A stretch of 5,905 bases of DNA, taken from contig WAQG01000182.1 of assembly GCA_015520395.1 (NCBI GenBank), positions 1 to 5,905 of the forward strand, given 5' to 3'. The notes under the pieces are model-generated. The model saw only the letters and a program-made list of their open reading frames with translations. It did not search any database and was not told the origin of the DNA. The position numbers and the translations under genes are program-made. The DNA is from Candidatus Geoarchaeota archaeon (GTDB taxonomy: Archaea > Thermoproteota > Thermoprotei > Gearchaeales > WAQG01). This document shows positions 1 to 5,330 of the stretch, in pieces (the stretch's first letter is position 1; every line of letters begins with the position of its first letter).

Positions 1-633
1 CCCCTGGGGTACGCTGCAACCTGGAGCATCGATGATCTCATCGAGGAGTATTCAAGGCCTGTCAGGATATGGTGTCATGGCAAGCTCAAGGTTGTCGAAC
101 CGCTGAGCGGACTTGAGGTCGTAGATGTGCCAGGGGTTGGGAGGCTGGAAGCCTTCTATACGGATGGCCTCCGCACACTCCTCAAAACAGTCTCGCACAA
201 GGTTCATGGGTGTATGTGGGAGAAAACGCTCAGATACCCCGGCCACGCGGAGAGAATCCTTCTACTTAAAGAGCTGGGATTCTTCGATGAGGTGTACGTA
301 GAGGTTGGCGGGGCTAGGGTTCGGATAAGGGATGTGACATCAGCCGTGCTGTCAAGAGTGCTCAGGAAGCCCGTGCCTGATCTCGTTGCTATGCGGCTCC
401 AAGTAGATAATGGCGGCTGGATGCTAGTCCTAAGGAAAGGTGGGGGCATGCTTAGCGCTATGGCCTGGGCTGTGGCCTCAATGGCAGTTTCAGCGACATT
501 TCTATTACTTGATGGCCATCTAGACTCGAAGGGCGTCATCCCCCCTGAGATGCTCGGAATGGATGAAGGGCTTTCCAGAACAGTTTTGAGAACCCTAAGC
601 AACCTTGGAGTAACGCCGGTCCCCCTGGCCTAG
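1..633 (+). CDS. Saccharopine dehydrogenase-like protein, C-terminal part (5'-truncated by window edge)
   Basis: The frame is open from base 1 to the TAG at 631-633, giving 210 residues of a gene that starts upstream. Family landmarks, numbered from the first codon seen, are PLGY-x3-W at 1-8, PGVGRLEAFYTDGLRTLL at 44-61, EKTLRYPGHAER at 74-85, a DVT segment at 111-113 and GVIPPEMLGMDE at 178-189. These match the C-terminal catalytic/dimerisation domain of saccharopine dehydrogenases and archaeal relatives. The family does NAD(P)-dependent oxidoreduction on saccharopine-type substrates, and in archaea the exact substrate is often unknown. The N-terminal Rossmann domain must lie upstream. One oddity: where I expect a motif like MARTTGY, this protein has MAWAVAS (154-160), so a substrate-binding arginine may be lost. 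A GTG inside the frame at 127 is not the start, because homology continues upstream of it. The family call is firm; the substrate is open. Confidence 0.85.
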   Translation, partial: PLGYAATWSIDDLIEEYSRPVRIWCHGKLKVVEPLSGLEVVDVPGVGRLEAFYTDGLRTLLKTVSHKVHGCMWEKTLRYPGHAERILLLKELGFFDEVYVEVGGARVRIRDVTSAVLSRVLRKPVPDLVAMRLQVDNGGWMLVLRKGGGMLSAMAWAVASMAVSATFLLLDGHLDSKGVIPPEMLGMDEGLSRTVLRTLSNLGVTPVPLA

Positions 634-643
634 CTGGCCGGGG
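623..643 (+). terminator. GC-rich hairpin over the stop codon, possible terminator
   Basis: An 8-bp stem (623-630 with 636-643, one T-G wobble) encloses the 5-base loop TAGCT, which contains the stop codon of the saccharopine dehydrogenase-like gene. No run of T follows, and archaeal terminators depend mainly on T-runs, so this may be chance in GC-rich DNA or a weak mRNA 3'-end structure. Confidence 0.25.
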
Positions 644-647
644 AAGA

Positions 648-655
648 TTTATAAG
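648..655 (+). promoter_or_regulatory. TATA box for the surface-protein gene
   Basis: TTTATAAG, preceded by the purine-rich GGGGAAGA that could serve as BRE, lies about 28 nt from box centre to the ATG at 680. That spacing places transcription initiation at or just before the start codon. No Shine-Dalgarno sequence lies before the ATG, consistent with a leaderless mRNA. Confidence 0.65.
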
Positions 656-679
656 TGCTGCCCCTTAAGAGATATTAAG

Positions 680-1789
680 ATGTCTCAGGGGAAGTTAATA
701 CACCGTTGTTTATGGGTTGCGGCGACGATATTTGTAGTGGTGGGGCTCCTTGGGCTCTTAGCAGCCCCGGCCTTTGGGGAGGGCGTAGCGGAAACCTACC
801 TCTTAGACGTGTCTTTTAAAGGAAGCTTGGATGAGACATGCATCTACGGGGTTCTCGTCCTGAAGCTTCCTGAGAAAATCCCGGTTAGCGGAGGCTACAC
901 GAAGTACCCCTACTATGCTGCCAGACTTCCGGGGGGCGAGTATGCCATCATAGTGGTGGCGTTTAAAGGTGGGAGGGGGGCTATCAACTTTACCCAAGAG
1001 TTTAAGGGTGAAATCTATGCTGGCTACACCCGCCTGACCCTGGACTCAGACACCACGATTGAGGTTGAGTTACTTGATCCAAGGGAGTTTGAGCTGAGGA
1101 GCGTCTCAGTCAAAGTGGTCTTTGAGAACGGGACGCCCGCAGACGGCGCCCAGGTGTTCGGGGCGAGCCTGGGCAGGCCGACCTCCCTGGGCCCCTTCGG
1201 ACAGGGGTTGCCGGAGAATCTGCCACTCTACCTGACGATATCAGCAACAGATTCAAACGGCTCAGCAACGATCATGCTGCCAAAATTCCCATCCCTGGTC
1301 TCCGCCGCTATATACAGCGGGTCCCCATGGGCACAGAACCTCACATACACCTGTACATGCATCGCCAACCAGACTCCCTGCGACTGCCCGCCTCCACCAA
1401 AGATGAAACCAGCCGAGAACTACGGCGGCTTCATCATCGTGCTCCCCGAGGAAGAGGAGGCCACAGTCGTTCTCCACAGCTTTAAAGACTACGCGTCCCT
1501 CTCTCCCAGCCTCTCATCGATCGCCAGGATTTTCCCAGTAGTTCCAAGTCATAGCGTAGAGGTAGCTGGGGGTAATGGGGGAGAAACCCATGAGAAGCCG
1601 GAAGCCACAGGCGCTAGTCCATCCGGCAACAGCGAGGCGACGAGCATCGCCCCTCAGCCAAGCCCTTCAGCCGAGCTGAGCGTCAAGGGAAGTGAACCCT
1701 CCGCCTTTATGACAACCTTGCTGCTCGGGGCGACGGGCATAATAATTCTCGTGGTCATTATAGTGGTGATCGCTGCTAGGAAGAGGTGA
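680..1789 (+). CDS. Secreted, C-terminally membrane-anchored surface protein of unknown function
   Basis: This is a 369-residue protein I do not recognise by family. A hydrophobic signal sequence covers residues 11-33, with a plausible cleavage after AFG. The exported part carries five N-glycosylation sequons (N103, N150, N193, N220, N230). A beta-sandwich-like stretch at about 141-200 has the pattern V-x-V...NGTPADGA-x-V...DSNGSA-x-I-x-LP, typical of carboxypeptidase-regulatory-like or Ig-like repeats. Next come a CTC-x6-CDC cysteine pair motif (225-236), an acidic EEEE patch (257-260), a Ser/Pro/Ala/Thr-rich linker (about 300-340), and a final transmembrane helix (343-365) ending in ARKR. 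The protein should sit outside the cell, tethered by its C terminus. The ATG start fits the TATA box and a leaderless transcript. Its 3' end overlaps the convergent NTPase gene by 14 bp. No functional link to the thiamine genes is evident. It could be a surface adhesin, a solute-binding accessory or an S-layer-associated protein. Confidence 0.85.
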   Translation: MSQGKLIHRCLWVAATIFVVVGLLGLLAAPAFGEGVAETYLLDVSFKGSLDETCIYGVLVLKLPEKIPVSGGYTKYPYYAARLPGGEYAIIVVAFKGGRGAINFTQEFKGEIYAGYTRLTLDSDTTIEVELLDPREFELRSVSVKVVFENGTPADGAQVFGASLGRPTSLGPFGQGLPENLPLYLTISATDSNGSATIMLPKFPSLVSAAIYSGSPWAQNLTYTCTCIANQTPCDCPPPPKMKPAENYGGFIIVLPEEEEATVVLHSFKDYASLSPSLSSIARIFPVVPSHSVEVAGGNGGETHEKPEATGASPSGNSEATSIAPQPSPSAELSVKGSEPSAFMTTLLLGATGIIILVVIIVVIAARKR

Positions 1790-2360
1790 AGGGCGGTTCA
1801 TTAAGGTTGATCGTGACCGAGAAGAGCCTCATCAGGAGCCTGACGGCCTCCCGCTCCCGCAGGGAGATGCCCGATCCTTGATCATCCTCCAGCCTTTTTC
1901 CATAATATGCGTTCACTACAGCCGTCCTGGAGGCTTTTATACACCTTTCCAACCTCCCGGGATCGCCGGCATGAAGATATATTGTAGAATCGTTGACCAC
2001 GAGTATCGGCGTGGGGTTTCTGAGGTACTCGTCTAGGAGGGGGTCAATCAACCTCCTGTTCTCCTCAGCCAGCCTAACCACCTCCTCACGGCTGGCGGAC
2101 ATCAGGCGGGGGGCGTAGACCCTCTCCGGCCTCAAATACCTAACCCTACCCCTGATCCTCACGTATTTCGTGATTGGGGCGCCCACGCCACCGGGCAGGT
2201 CTGGGGCCATGTCTATCACCGTTATATCGGGGCCATGCCCATGCCTGATCAGCCTTCTTAACATGTCGGCAGTCAGCCTGGTCTTCCCCGTACCAACGTC
2301 GCCAACTATGAGCCATTTAAGCCCAATTATCATGCGGTACGGGATCCTAACGCCTCTCAC
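1776..2360 (-). CDS. P-loop NTPase of unknown function in the thiDN-thiW operon
   Basis: This 194-residue soluble protein has a clear Walker A motif GDVGTGKT (20-27) at the end of a first beta strand. It also has a hydrophobic strand ending in Asp (TVIDMAPD, 47-54) and a second one, PILVVND (118-124), either of which could supply the Walker B acid. A conserved-looking VVNAYYGKRL (148-157) may contact nucleotide. There is no LSGGQ-type ABC signature and no Q-loop pattern, so it is not an EcfA-type transporter ATPase. The general look is of a MinD/SIMIBI- or KAP-like small archaeal ATPase, but I cannot place it in a family. The GTG start at 2360 lies inside the end of thiW (14-bp overlap) and has GGAGG nine bases upstream. 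An ATG at 2333 (residue 10) is an alternative without a good RBS. Operon position suggests a role tied to ThiW or thiamine precursor uptake; this is inference only. Confidence 0.8.
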   Translation of the reverse strand: MRGVRIPYRMIIGLKWLIVGDVGTGKTRLTADMLRRLIRHGHGPDITVIDMAPDLPGGVGAPITKYVRIRGRVRYLRPERVYAPRLMSASREEVVRLAEENRRLIDPLLDEYLRNPTPILVVNDSTIYLHAGDPGRLERCIKASRTAVVNAYYGKRLEDDQGSGISLREREAVRLLMRLFSVTINLNEPPFTSS

Positions 2361-2907
2361 CCTTCAGGGCCTCCCACTCACCAAGTATTCCGGCACGCTC
2401 AAGCCCCAGCAGCACGAGGAAGCCTATGACCGCGCCCGTCAAGGAGCTAGCCAGCCAGCCGGCCCACAGGGCTAGGAGGGCTGGGATCAGGCCAGCGTTA
2501 AGCCTCTCAAGCATCCTCACATCGCCTATCCAGGGCGCCACCACCAGTAGTGAGAGGGTGCCCCCTATGAGCACAGTCCCTATAGGCTCCGTGAAGGCAG
2601 CTATCAGGGCTGTCCGCCTGGATCCAAGTCTCCTAAACAGCCTGTAGAACGCCCAGACGACGATCCCGCCAGGTATCCCTCCGGGGAAGGCGTAGACCGT
2701 GCCGAGCCCAAACATGTTCCTCAGTATGCCCACTATTATCGCTATTACGGCCGCCCAAACAGGTCCTAACATGACCCCGGCTATCGTGTTTATCAAGTGC
2801 TGAACCGGGTAGGCCTTGCTTGTGAGGACGTAGAACCAGGCCCCGGAGAAGACGACGCCAACGGCTACGAGGAGGGCGGCTAACGCTATCTCAAGCGTCC
2901 TTCTCAC
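2347..2907 (-). CDS. thiW: ThiW, S component of an ECF transporter, probably for hydroxyethylthiazole
   Basis: A hydrophobic protein of 186 residues, the usual size of ECF substrate-binding (S) components, with about five to six membrane segments (roughly 6-28, 40-62, 72-90, 100-126, 137-169). The signature region PVQHLINTIAGVMLGP (34-49), followed by GILRNMFGLGTVYAFPGG (60-77), matches the ThiW family. That family is predicted from bacterial thiamine regulons to import the thiazole precursor of thiamine. S components need a T protein and two EcfA ATPases to drive transport. None is encoded nearby, so this protein must use a shared module elsewhere or another partner; the next gene is a non-ABC NTPase. 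The GTG start overlaps the thiDN end by 17 bp and is preceded by GGTGAT five bases upstream, indicating translational coupling to thiDN. The family call is strong; substrate specificity is inferred from family and context. Confidence 0.9.
   Translation of the reverse strand: MRRTLEIALAALLVAVGVVFSGAWFYVLTSKAYPVQHLINTIAGVMLGPVWAAVIAIIVGILRNMFGLGTVYAFPGGIPGGIVVWAFYRLFRRLGSRRTALIAAFTEPIGTVLIGGTLSLLVVAPWIGDVRMLERLNAGLIPALLALWAGWLASSLTGAVIGFLVLLGLERAGILGEWEALKGERR
2370..2374 (-). promoter_or_regulatory. Ribosome binding site for the NTPase gene
   Basis: GGAGG on the minus strand, nine bases before the GTG at 2360 and inside the thiW coding end. It supports the GTG start over the ATG at 2333 and suggests translation is coupled to thiW. 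Confidence 0.55.
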
Positions 2908-4300
2908 CTTGCATCACCCTAGCCAGCCCCACAACCCTCTTGGCCAGCTCGTATATGGATGTGCCTAGAAGGACTATCATCGGCTCCTTCCCGACATCGC
3001 CCCTGTGGTAAATGACGTCCGGCACCCTCCCAATCCTCCTCACAGCCTGCTCAACGCCCCACGGAACCGTCGCACCCTCAACGGCCTTAACGTCCGGCGG
3101 CTCCCTGCTCCTATCATAGTACGATACCGCCAGCCCCATACCCTCCAGCACCCTGACGAGCCTCTCCGAGAACCTTATGTTTATCGCAGCCCTAACTCTC
3201 CCGTCGTACTCCATGGCCTTGAGGATGTAGCGGGCAAGGTGGAAGGACGCACCGAACCTCGGGCTCCCGGCAACCCCCACCCTACCCCCAAGCCTAACTA
3301 TCCTTCCCGGCACGGCCGCCACGTCCTCCACCTCCACCGCATAGGGGATCGCCATAGCCATGTTCATGCCCACCTCGGGAACGAGCCTCTCAACCCCCGG
3401 CTCCGACAGGATCAGCTCCAGGGCCCTCTCCAGCTCCCTCAAAACCTCGATCCTCATAGCCTCCCTATAGAGTATGGCCATCGGGTTGACGGGCCCATGC
3501 CCCCTCCCAACGGGAAGCCCAAACCTGATCGCCAGGGTTATGAGCCTCTTAGCCTCCCGGACGGCCTCAACAACATCCATCCCCTTAGCAAGGTTGGCGG
3601 CTATGGCCGCCGAGAAGCTACACCCAGTCCCATGCGTCGCCCTCGTCTCAATCCGGGGCGCCTCAAGGACGTGGATCTCGCCCTCATAGTACAGCAGGTC
3701 CGTCGAACCTCTGATCCCCGGCACATGGCCGCCCTTTATAACGACCGCCTCCGGACCCAGCTTAGATATCTTCTCAGCCGCCCTAACCATGTCGTCCCAC
3801 CCCCTTATCTTAACCCCGGAGATCGCCTCAGCCTCCGGAGCGTTGGGCGTCACGACCGTTGCAAGTGGTATGAGCTCGCCCACCAGAGTATCTCTCGCCT
3901 CGGGCTTCAGGAGAGGTGCCCCACTCTTAGCCACCATAACCGGGTCGACCACCAGCGGGAACTTGTATTGCCTGACCTTCCTAGCAACGGTCCTTATTAT
4001 CTCCGAGGTGTGAAGCATCCCAGTCTTGGCGGCGTCGATCCCCATGTCCTCCCAAACGGCGTCTATCTGCTTCTCTATGATCTCCAGACCCACATCCTGC
4101 ACGCCCGTGACCGAATAGGTGTTCTGGGCCGTGATGGCCGTTAGCGCGACGGTCCCGTGGACCCCAAGCGCCGCGAAGGTCTTAAGATCCGCCTCAATCC
4201 CAGCCCCACCGCCACTATCACTCCCGGCGATCGTCATCGCGACGGGCACCTTCTCGTTAAGGTCGATCCAGAGCCTCAAGCCCACCACCTCTCTAAACAT
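2891..4300 (-). CDS. thiDN: ThiDN: bifunctional HMP(-P) kinase / thiamine-phosphate synthase
   Basis: A 469-residue fusion. The ThiD domain (about 18-275, ribokinase fold) phosphorylates hydroxymethylpyrimidine and then its phosphate. It shows TIAGSDSGGGAGIEADLKTF (23-42), VDPVMVAKSG (118-127), TPNAPEAEAISG (151-162), VIKGGH (187-192), the THGTGCSFSAAI anion-hole/active-site loop (222-233) and HGPVNPM (268-274). The ThiN domain (about 285-462) joins HMP pyrophosphate to thiazole phosphate to give thiamine phosphate, replacing ThiE. It shows RLVPEVGMNMAMA (305-317), PGRI (331-334), RFGASFH (348-354) and PDVIYHRGDVGKEP (427-440). Arg333 and His354 lie 21 residues apart, matching the spacing of two residues I recall as essential in a Pyrobaculum ThiDN. 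The cytoplasmic enzyme heads an operon with thiW and an NTPase, divergent from thiR. The start is uncertain: ATG at 4300 sits in the operator palindrome and could be leaderless, while TTG at 4279 has GAGGTG six bases upstream. Both leave the kinase domain intact. Confidence 0.95.
   Translation of the reverse strand: MFREVVGLRLWIDLNEKVPVAMTIAGSDSGGGAGIEADLKTFAALGVHGTVALTAITAQNTYSVTGVQDVGLEIIEKQIDAVWEDMGIDAAKTGMLHTSEIIRTVARKVRQYKFPLVVDPVMVAKSGAPLLKPEARDTLVGELIPLATVVTPNAPEAEAISGVKIRGWDDMVRAAEKISKLGPEAVVIKGGHVPGIRGSTDLLYYEGEIHVLEAPRIETRATHGTGCSFSAAIAANLAKGMDVVEAVREAKRLITLAIRFGLPVGRGHGPVNPMAILYREAMRIEVLRELERALELILSEPGVERLVPEVGMNMAMAIPYAVEVEDVAAVPGRIVRLGGRVGVAGSPRFGASFHLARYILKAMEYDGRVRAAINIRFSERLVRVLEGMGLAVSYYDRSREPPDVKAVEGATVPWGVEQAVRRIGRVPDVIYHRGDVGKEPMIVLLGTSIYELAKRVVGLARVMQGEKDA
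2913..2918 (-). promoter_or_regulatory. Ribosome binding site for thiW
   Basis: GGTGAT on the minus strand matches the archaeal anti-Shine-Dalgarno sequence and lies five bases before the GTG start of thiW, inside the last codons of thiDN. It decides the GTG start and a 17-bp overlap. Confidence 0.6.
4286..4291 (-). promoter_or_regulatory. Ribosome binding site pointing to a TTG start of thiDN
   Basis: GAGGTG on the minus strand lies six bases before an in-frame TTG at 4279-4277 and after the ATG at 4300. If used, ThiDN begins MRLWIDLNEK and loses seven residues that have no role in the kinase fold. If the mRNA is leaderless from the ATG, this site would be internal. Confidence 0.45.
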
Positions 4301-4317
4301 GTTTATTTACATGTTTA
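4294..4317. promoter_or_regulatory. Tandem 12-bp palindromic repeat, candidate ThiR operator
   Basis: Two directly adjacent 12-bp units share ACATGTTTA. Unit one, TAAACATGTTTA (4294-4305), is a perfect palindrome. Unit two, TTTACATGTTTA (4306-4317), matches it at 10 of 12 positions and keeps the ACATGT core. The centres are 12 bp apart, so two dimers would bind about one helical turn apart, on nearly the same DNA face. The element lies between thiDN and thiR and covers the thiDN ATG at 4300. A repressor bound here would block thiDN initiation or elongation and could touch the thiR promoter. That it is bound by the adjacent ThiR is inferred from position and symmetry. Confidence 0.6.
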
Positions 4318-4321
4318 ACAC

Positions 4322-4331
4322 ATAATATTAA
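4322..4331. promoter_or_regulatory. AT-rich TATA-like element possibly serving both directions
   Basis: ATAATATTAA is nearly symmetrical around AATATT. Read leftward, it lies about 26 nt from the thiDN ATG at 4300, the right spacing for a leaderless thiDN mRNA. Read rightward, it would start a thiR transcript near 4352, just ahead of the GGGAGGTG site. It touches the proposed operator. No experimental support is available from sequence alone. Confidence 0.4.
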
Positions 4332-4341
4332 CGACACACAC

Positions 4342-4350
4342 AATTTAAAG
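4342..4350. promoter_or_regulatory. Second TATA-like element (TTTAAA core) between thiDN and thiR
   Basis: AATTTAAAG contains the palindromic TTTAAA. Used leftward, it would start thiDN mRNA near 4321, giving a leader that contains the whole tandem repeat and the GAGGTG site. Used rightward, transcription would begin near 4372, exactly at the proposed CTG codon of thiR. It competes with the element at 4322-4331 as the real TATA box. Confidence 0.4.
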
Positions 4351-4356
4351 CTTTAG

Positions 4357-4364
4357 GGGAGGTG
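4357..4364 (+). promoter_or_regulatory. Strong Shine-Dalgarno site for thiR, pointing to a CTG start
   Basis: GGGAGGTG is the best ribosome binding site in the window. It ends seven bases before an in-frame CTG at 4372 but 31 bases before the GTG at 4396, too far for that start. It therefore argues for initiation at CTG. Confidence 0.55.
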
Positions 4365-4371
4365 GAAGGGA

Positions 4372-5286
4372 CTGCGCCCCCCATGCGAGTACGCCGTGAG
4401 GCACCTCCTACCACCCCTAAGGGCCCTGATAGTGAAGGGGCTGGTTGAGGATAAGGGGTGGAGCATCACAAGGGCTGCCAAGGCACTCAGGATAACCGTG
4501 CCAGCAGCCTCGAAGTACAGGAGGATACTCAGCAGGCGCCATCGAATCGACATGGACATCCTGGAGAGGACAGCATCGAGGCTCGTTGAGGGCATAGCTA
4601 GGGGCGTCCTGGGGGATCAGGACTTCATAAGGGCTGTCTGCAGCCTCTGTATGAACCTCAGGATCGACGGAGAGATCTGTAGGCTCCACAGGTTGGAGAT
4701 CCCGGAGCTCAGGGAGTGCACCCTATGCGGAGAGCTGTTCAGGGACGCCGGCCTCAGGTCAGCCGAACGCAGCCGGGTTCTAGCCGAGCTGAGGGAGGGC
4801 CTCAGGATCCTCAGCGGGATCAAGGGTTTCGAAAGGCTGATACCGGAGGTGAGGACCAACCTCGTAATGGCGGTCGAAGGGGCCAGGAGCCTTGAAGACG
4901 TTGCAGGGTTCCCGGGAAGGATAACCGTTGTCAAGGGGAGGGCGCACGCCCCGGCTGGCCCAGAGTTCGGCGCATCAAAACACATGGCAACAATCCTGCT
5001 AAGCGTCATGAGGAGGAGGCCTGAGTTAAGGTCGGTAATATGCCTTAAGTACAGCGAAGAGGTTTTGAGGGGGTTGAGGGAGCTTGGCTTCTCGGTCGAG
5101 TTCATAGATAGGGATAGGTATGGGAGCGTTGAGGAGTATGTGGCCCGTGGGTGGAGGGGATCCGCCGCCCTAGTGGACCCCGGTGGCGTGGGGATAGAGC
5201 CAATAATATACCTGTTCGACCGGGACGCCACCGCCCTAGCCAGGACGGTTAGGAGGCTGGCGGGGATCCTGGGCTCCGGCCACTAA
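4372..5286 (+). CDS. thiR: ThiR-type transcriptional regulator: HTH, Cys/His cluster, ThiN sensor domain
   Basis: Numbered from the GTG at 4396, the protein has an N-terminal helix-turn-helix (about 22-47, SITRAAKALRITVPAASKY), a CxxC-x9-CxxH-x9-CxxC cluster (82-111) and a ThiN domain (about 131-291). Archaeal proteins of this architecture repress thiamine genes, with ThiN binding a thiamine phosphate. Arg175 and His196 correspond to the ThiDN pair. The WGVE and PDVIYHRGD stretches of the ThiDN synthase half are absent or altered (VDPGGVGIEP at 260-269), which fits a sensor rather than an enzyme. The start is set at CTG 4372 because it adds LRPPCEYA. I recall a conserved PPCE just before the HTH in this family, and GGGAGGTG sits seven bases upstream. 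GTG 4396 is the conventional alternative (296 aa). A TAG at 4354 bars any earlier start. It is transcribed divergently from thiDN, its likely target. Regulator family is firm; start and ligand are inferred. Confidence 0.88.
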   Translation: MRPPCEYAVRHLLPPLRALIVKGLVEDKGWSITRAAKALRITVPAASKYRRILSRRHRIDMDILERTASRLVEGIARGVLGDQDFIRAVCSLCMNLRIDGEICRLHRLEIPELRECTLCGELFRDAGLRSAERSRVLAELREGLRILSGIKGFERLIPEVRTNLVMAVEGARSLEDVAGFPGRITVVKGRAHAPAGPEFGASKHMATILLSVMRRRPELRSVICLKYSEEVLRGLRELGFSVEFIDRDRYGSVEEYVARGWRGSAALVDPGGVGIEPIIYLFDRDATALARTVRRLAGILGSGH

Positions 5287-5287
5287 A

Positions 5288-5295
5288 CCTTTATC
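5288..5295 (+). promoter_or_regulatory. Possible TATA box for the tRNA-binding protein gene
   Basis: CCTTTATC begins just after the thiR stop codon and would place initiation near 5316, giving a leader of about 15 nt that includes GGGTG at 5319-5323, seven bases before the GTG start. The gene may therefore have its own promoter, though read-through from thiR is also possible across the 44-bp gap. Confidence 0.35.
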
Positions 5296-5330
5296 ACCCG
5301 TGACAACCTCTGTTTGCTGGGTGCCAGCCT

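Noticed and set aside
204..602. 132-codon open frame on the minus strand
   Set aside because: Lies opposite the conserved saccharopine dehydrogenase C-terminal domain and has a low-complexity translation.
1776..2360. NTPase considered as the missing EcfA ATPase of the transporter
   Set aside because: It has a Walker A motif but lacks the ABC signature and Q-loop and is shorter than EcfA proteins, so it is not an ABC ATPase.
3005..4144. Long 379-codon open frame on the plus strand opposite thiDN
   Set aside because: It is the antisense shadow of a GC-rich, strongly conserved gene. Its translation is rich in Pro, Arg, His and Asn with no domain pattern, and thiDN motifs on the other strand explain the region fully.
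4294..4395. Thiamine pyrophosphate (THI-box) riboswitch between thiDN and thiR
   Set aside because: The spacer is too short and AT-rich, and I see none of the conserved THI-box elements. A protein operator with an adjacent regulator gene explains the layout.
4383..4448. ATG at 4383 as an alternative start near thiR
   Set aside because: It is out of frame with the HTH and ThiN domains and reaches a stop after about 21 codons. The Shine-Dalgarno site is 18 bases away and better placed for the CTG.
4617..5231. 204-codon open frame on the minus strand opposite thiR
   Set aside because: Ser/Leu/Pro-rich translation without motifs, opposite a clearly conserved regulator; a shadow.
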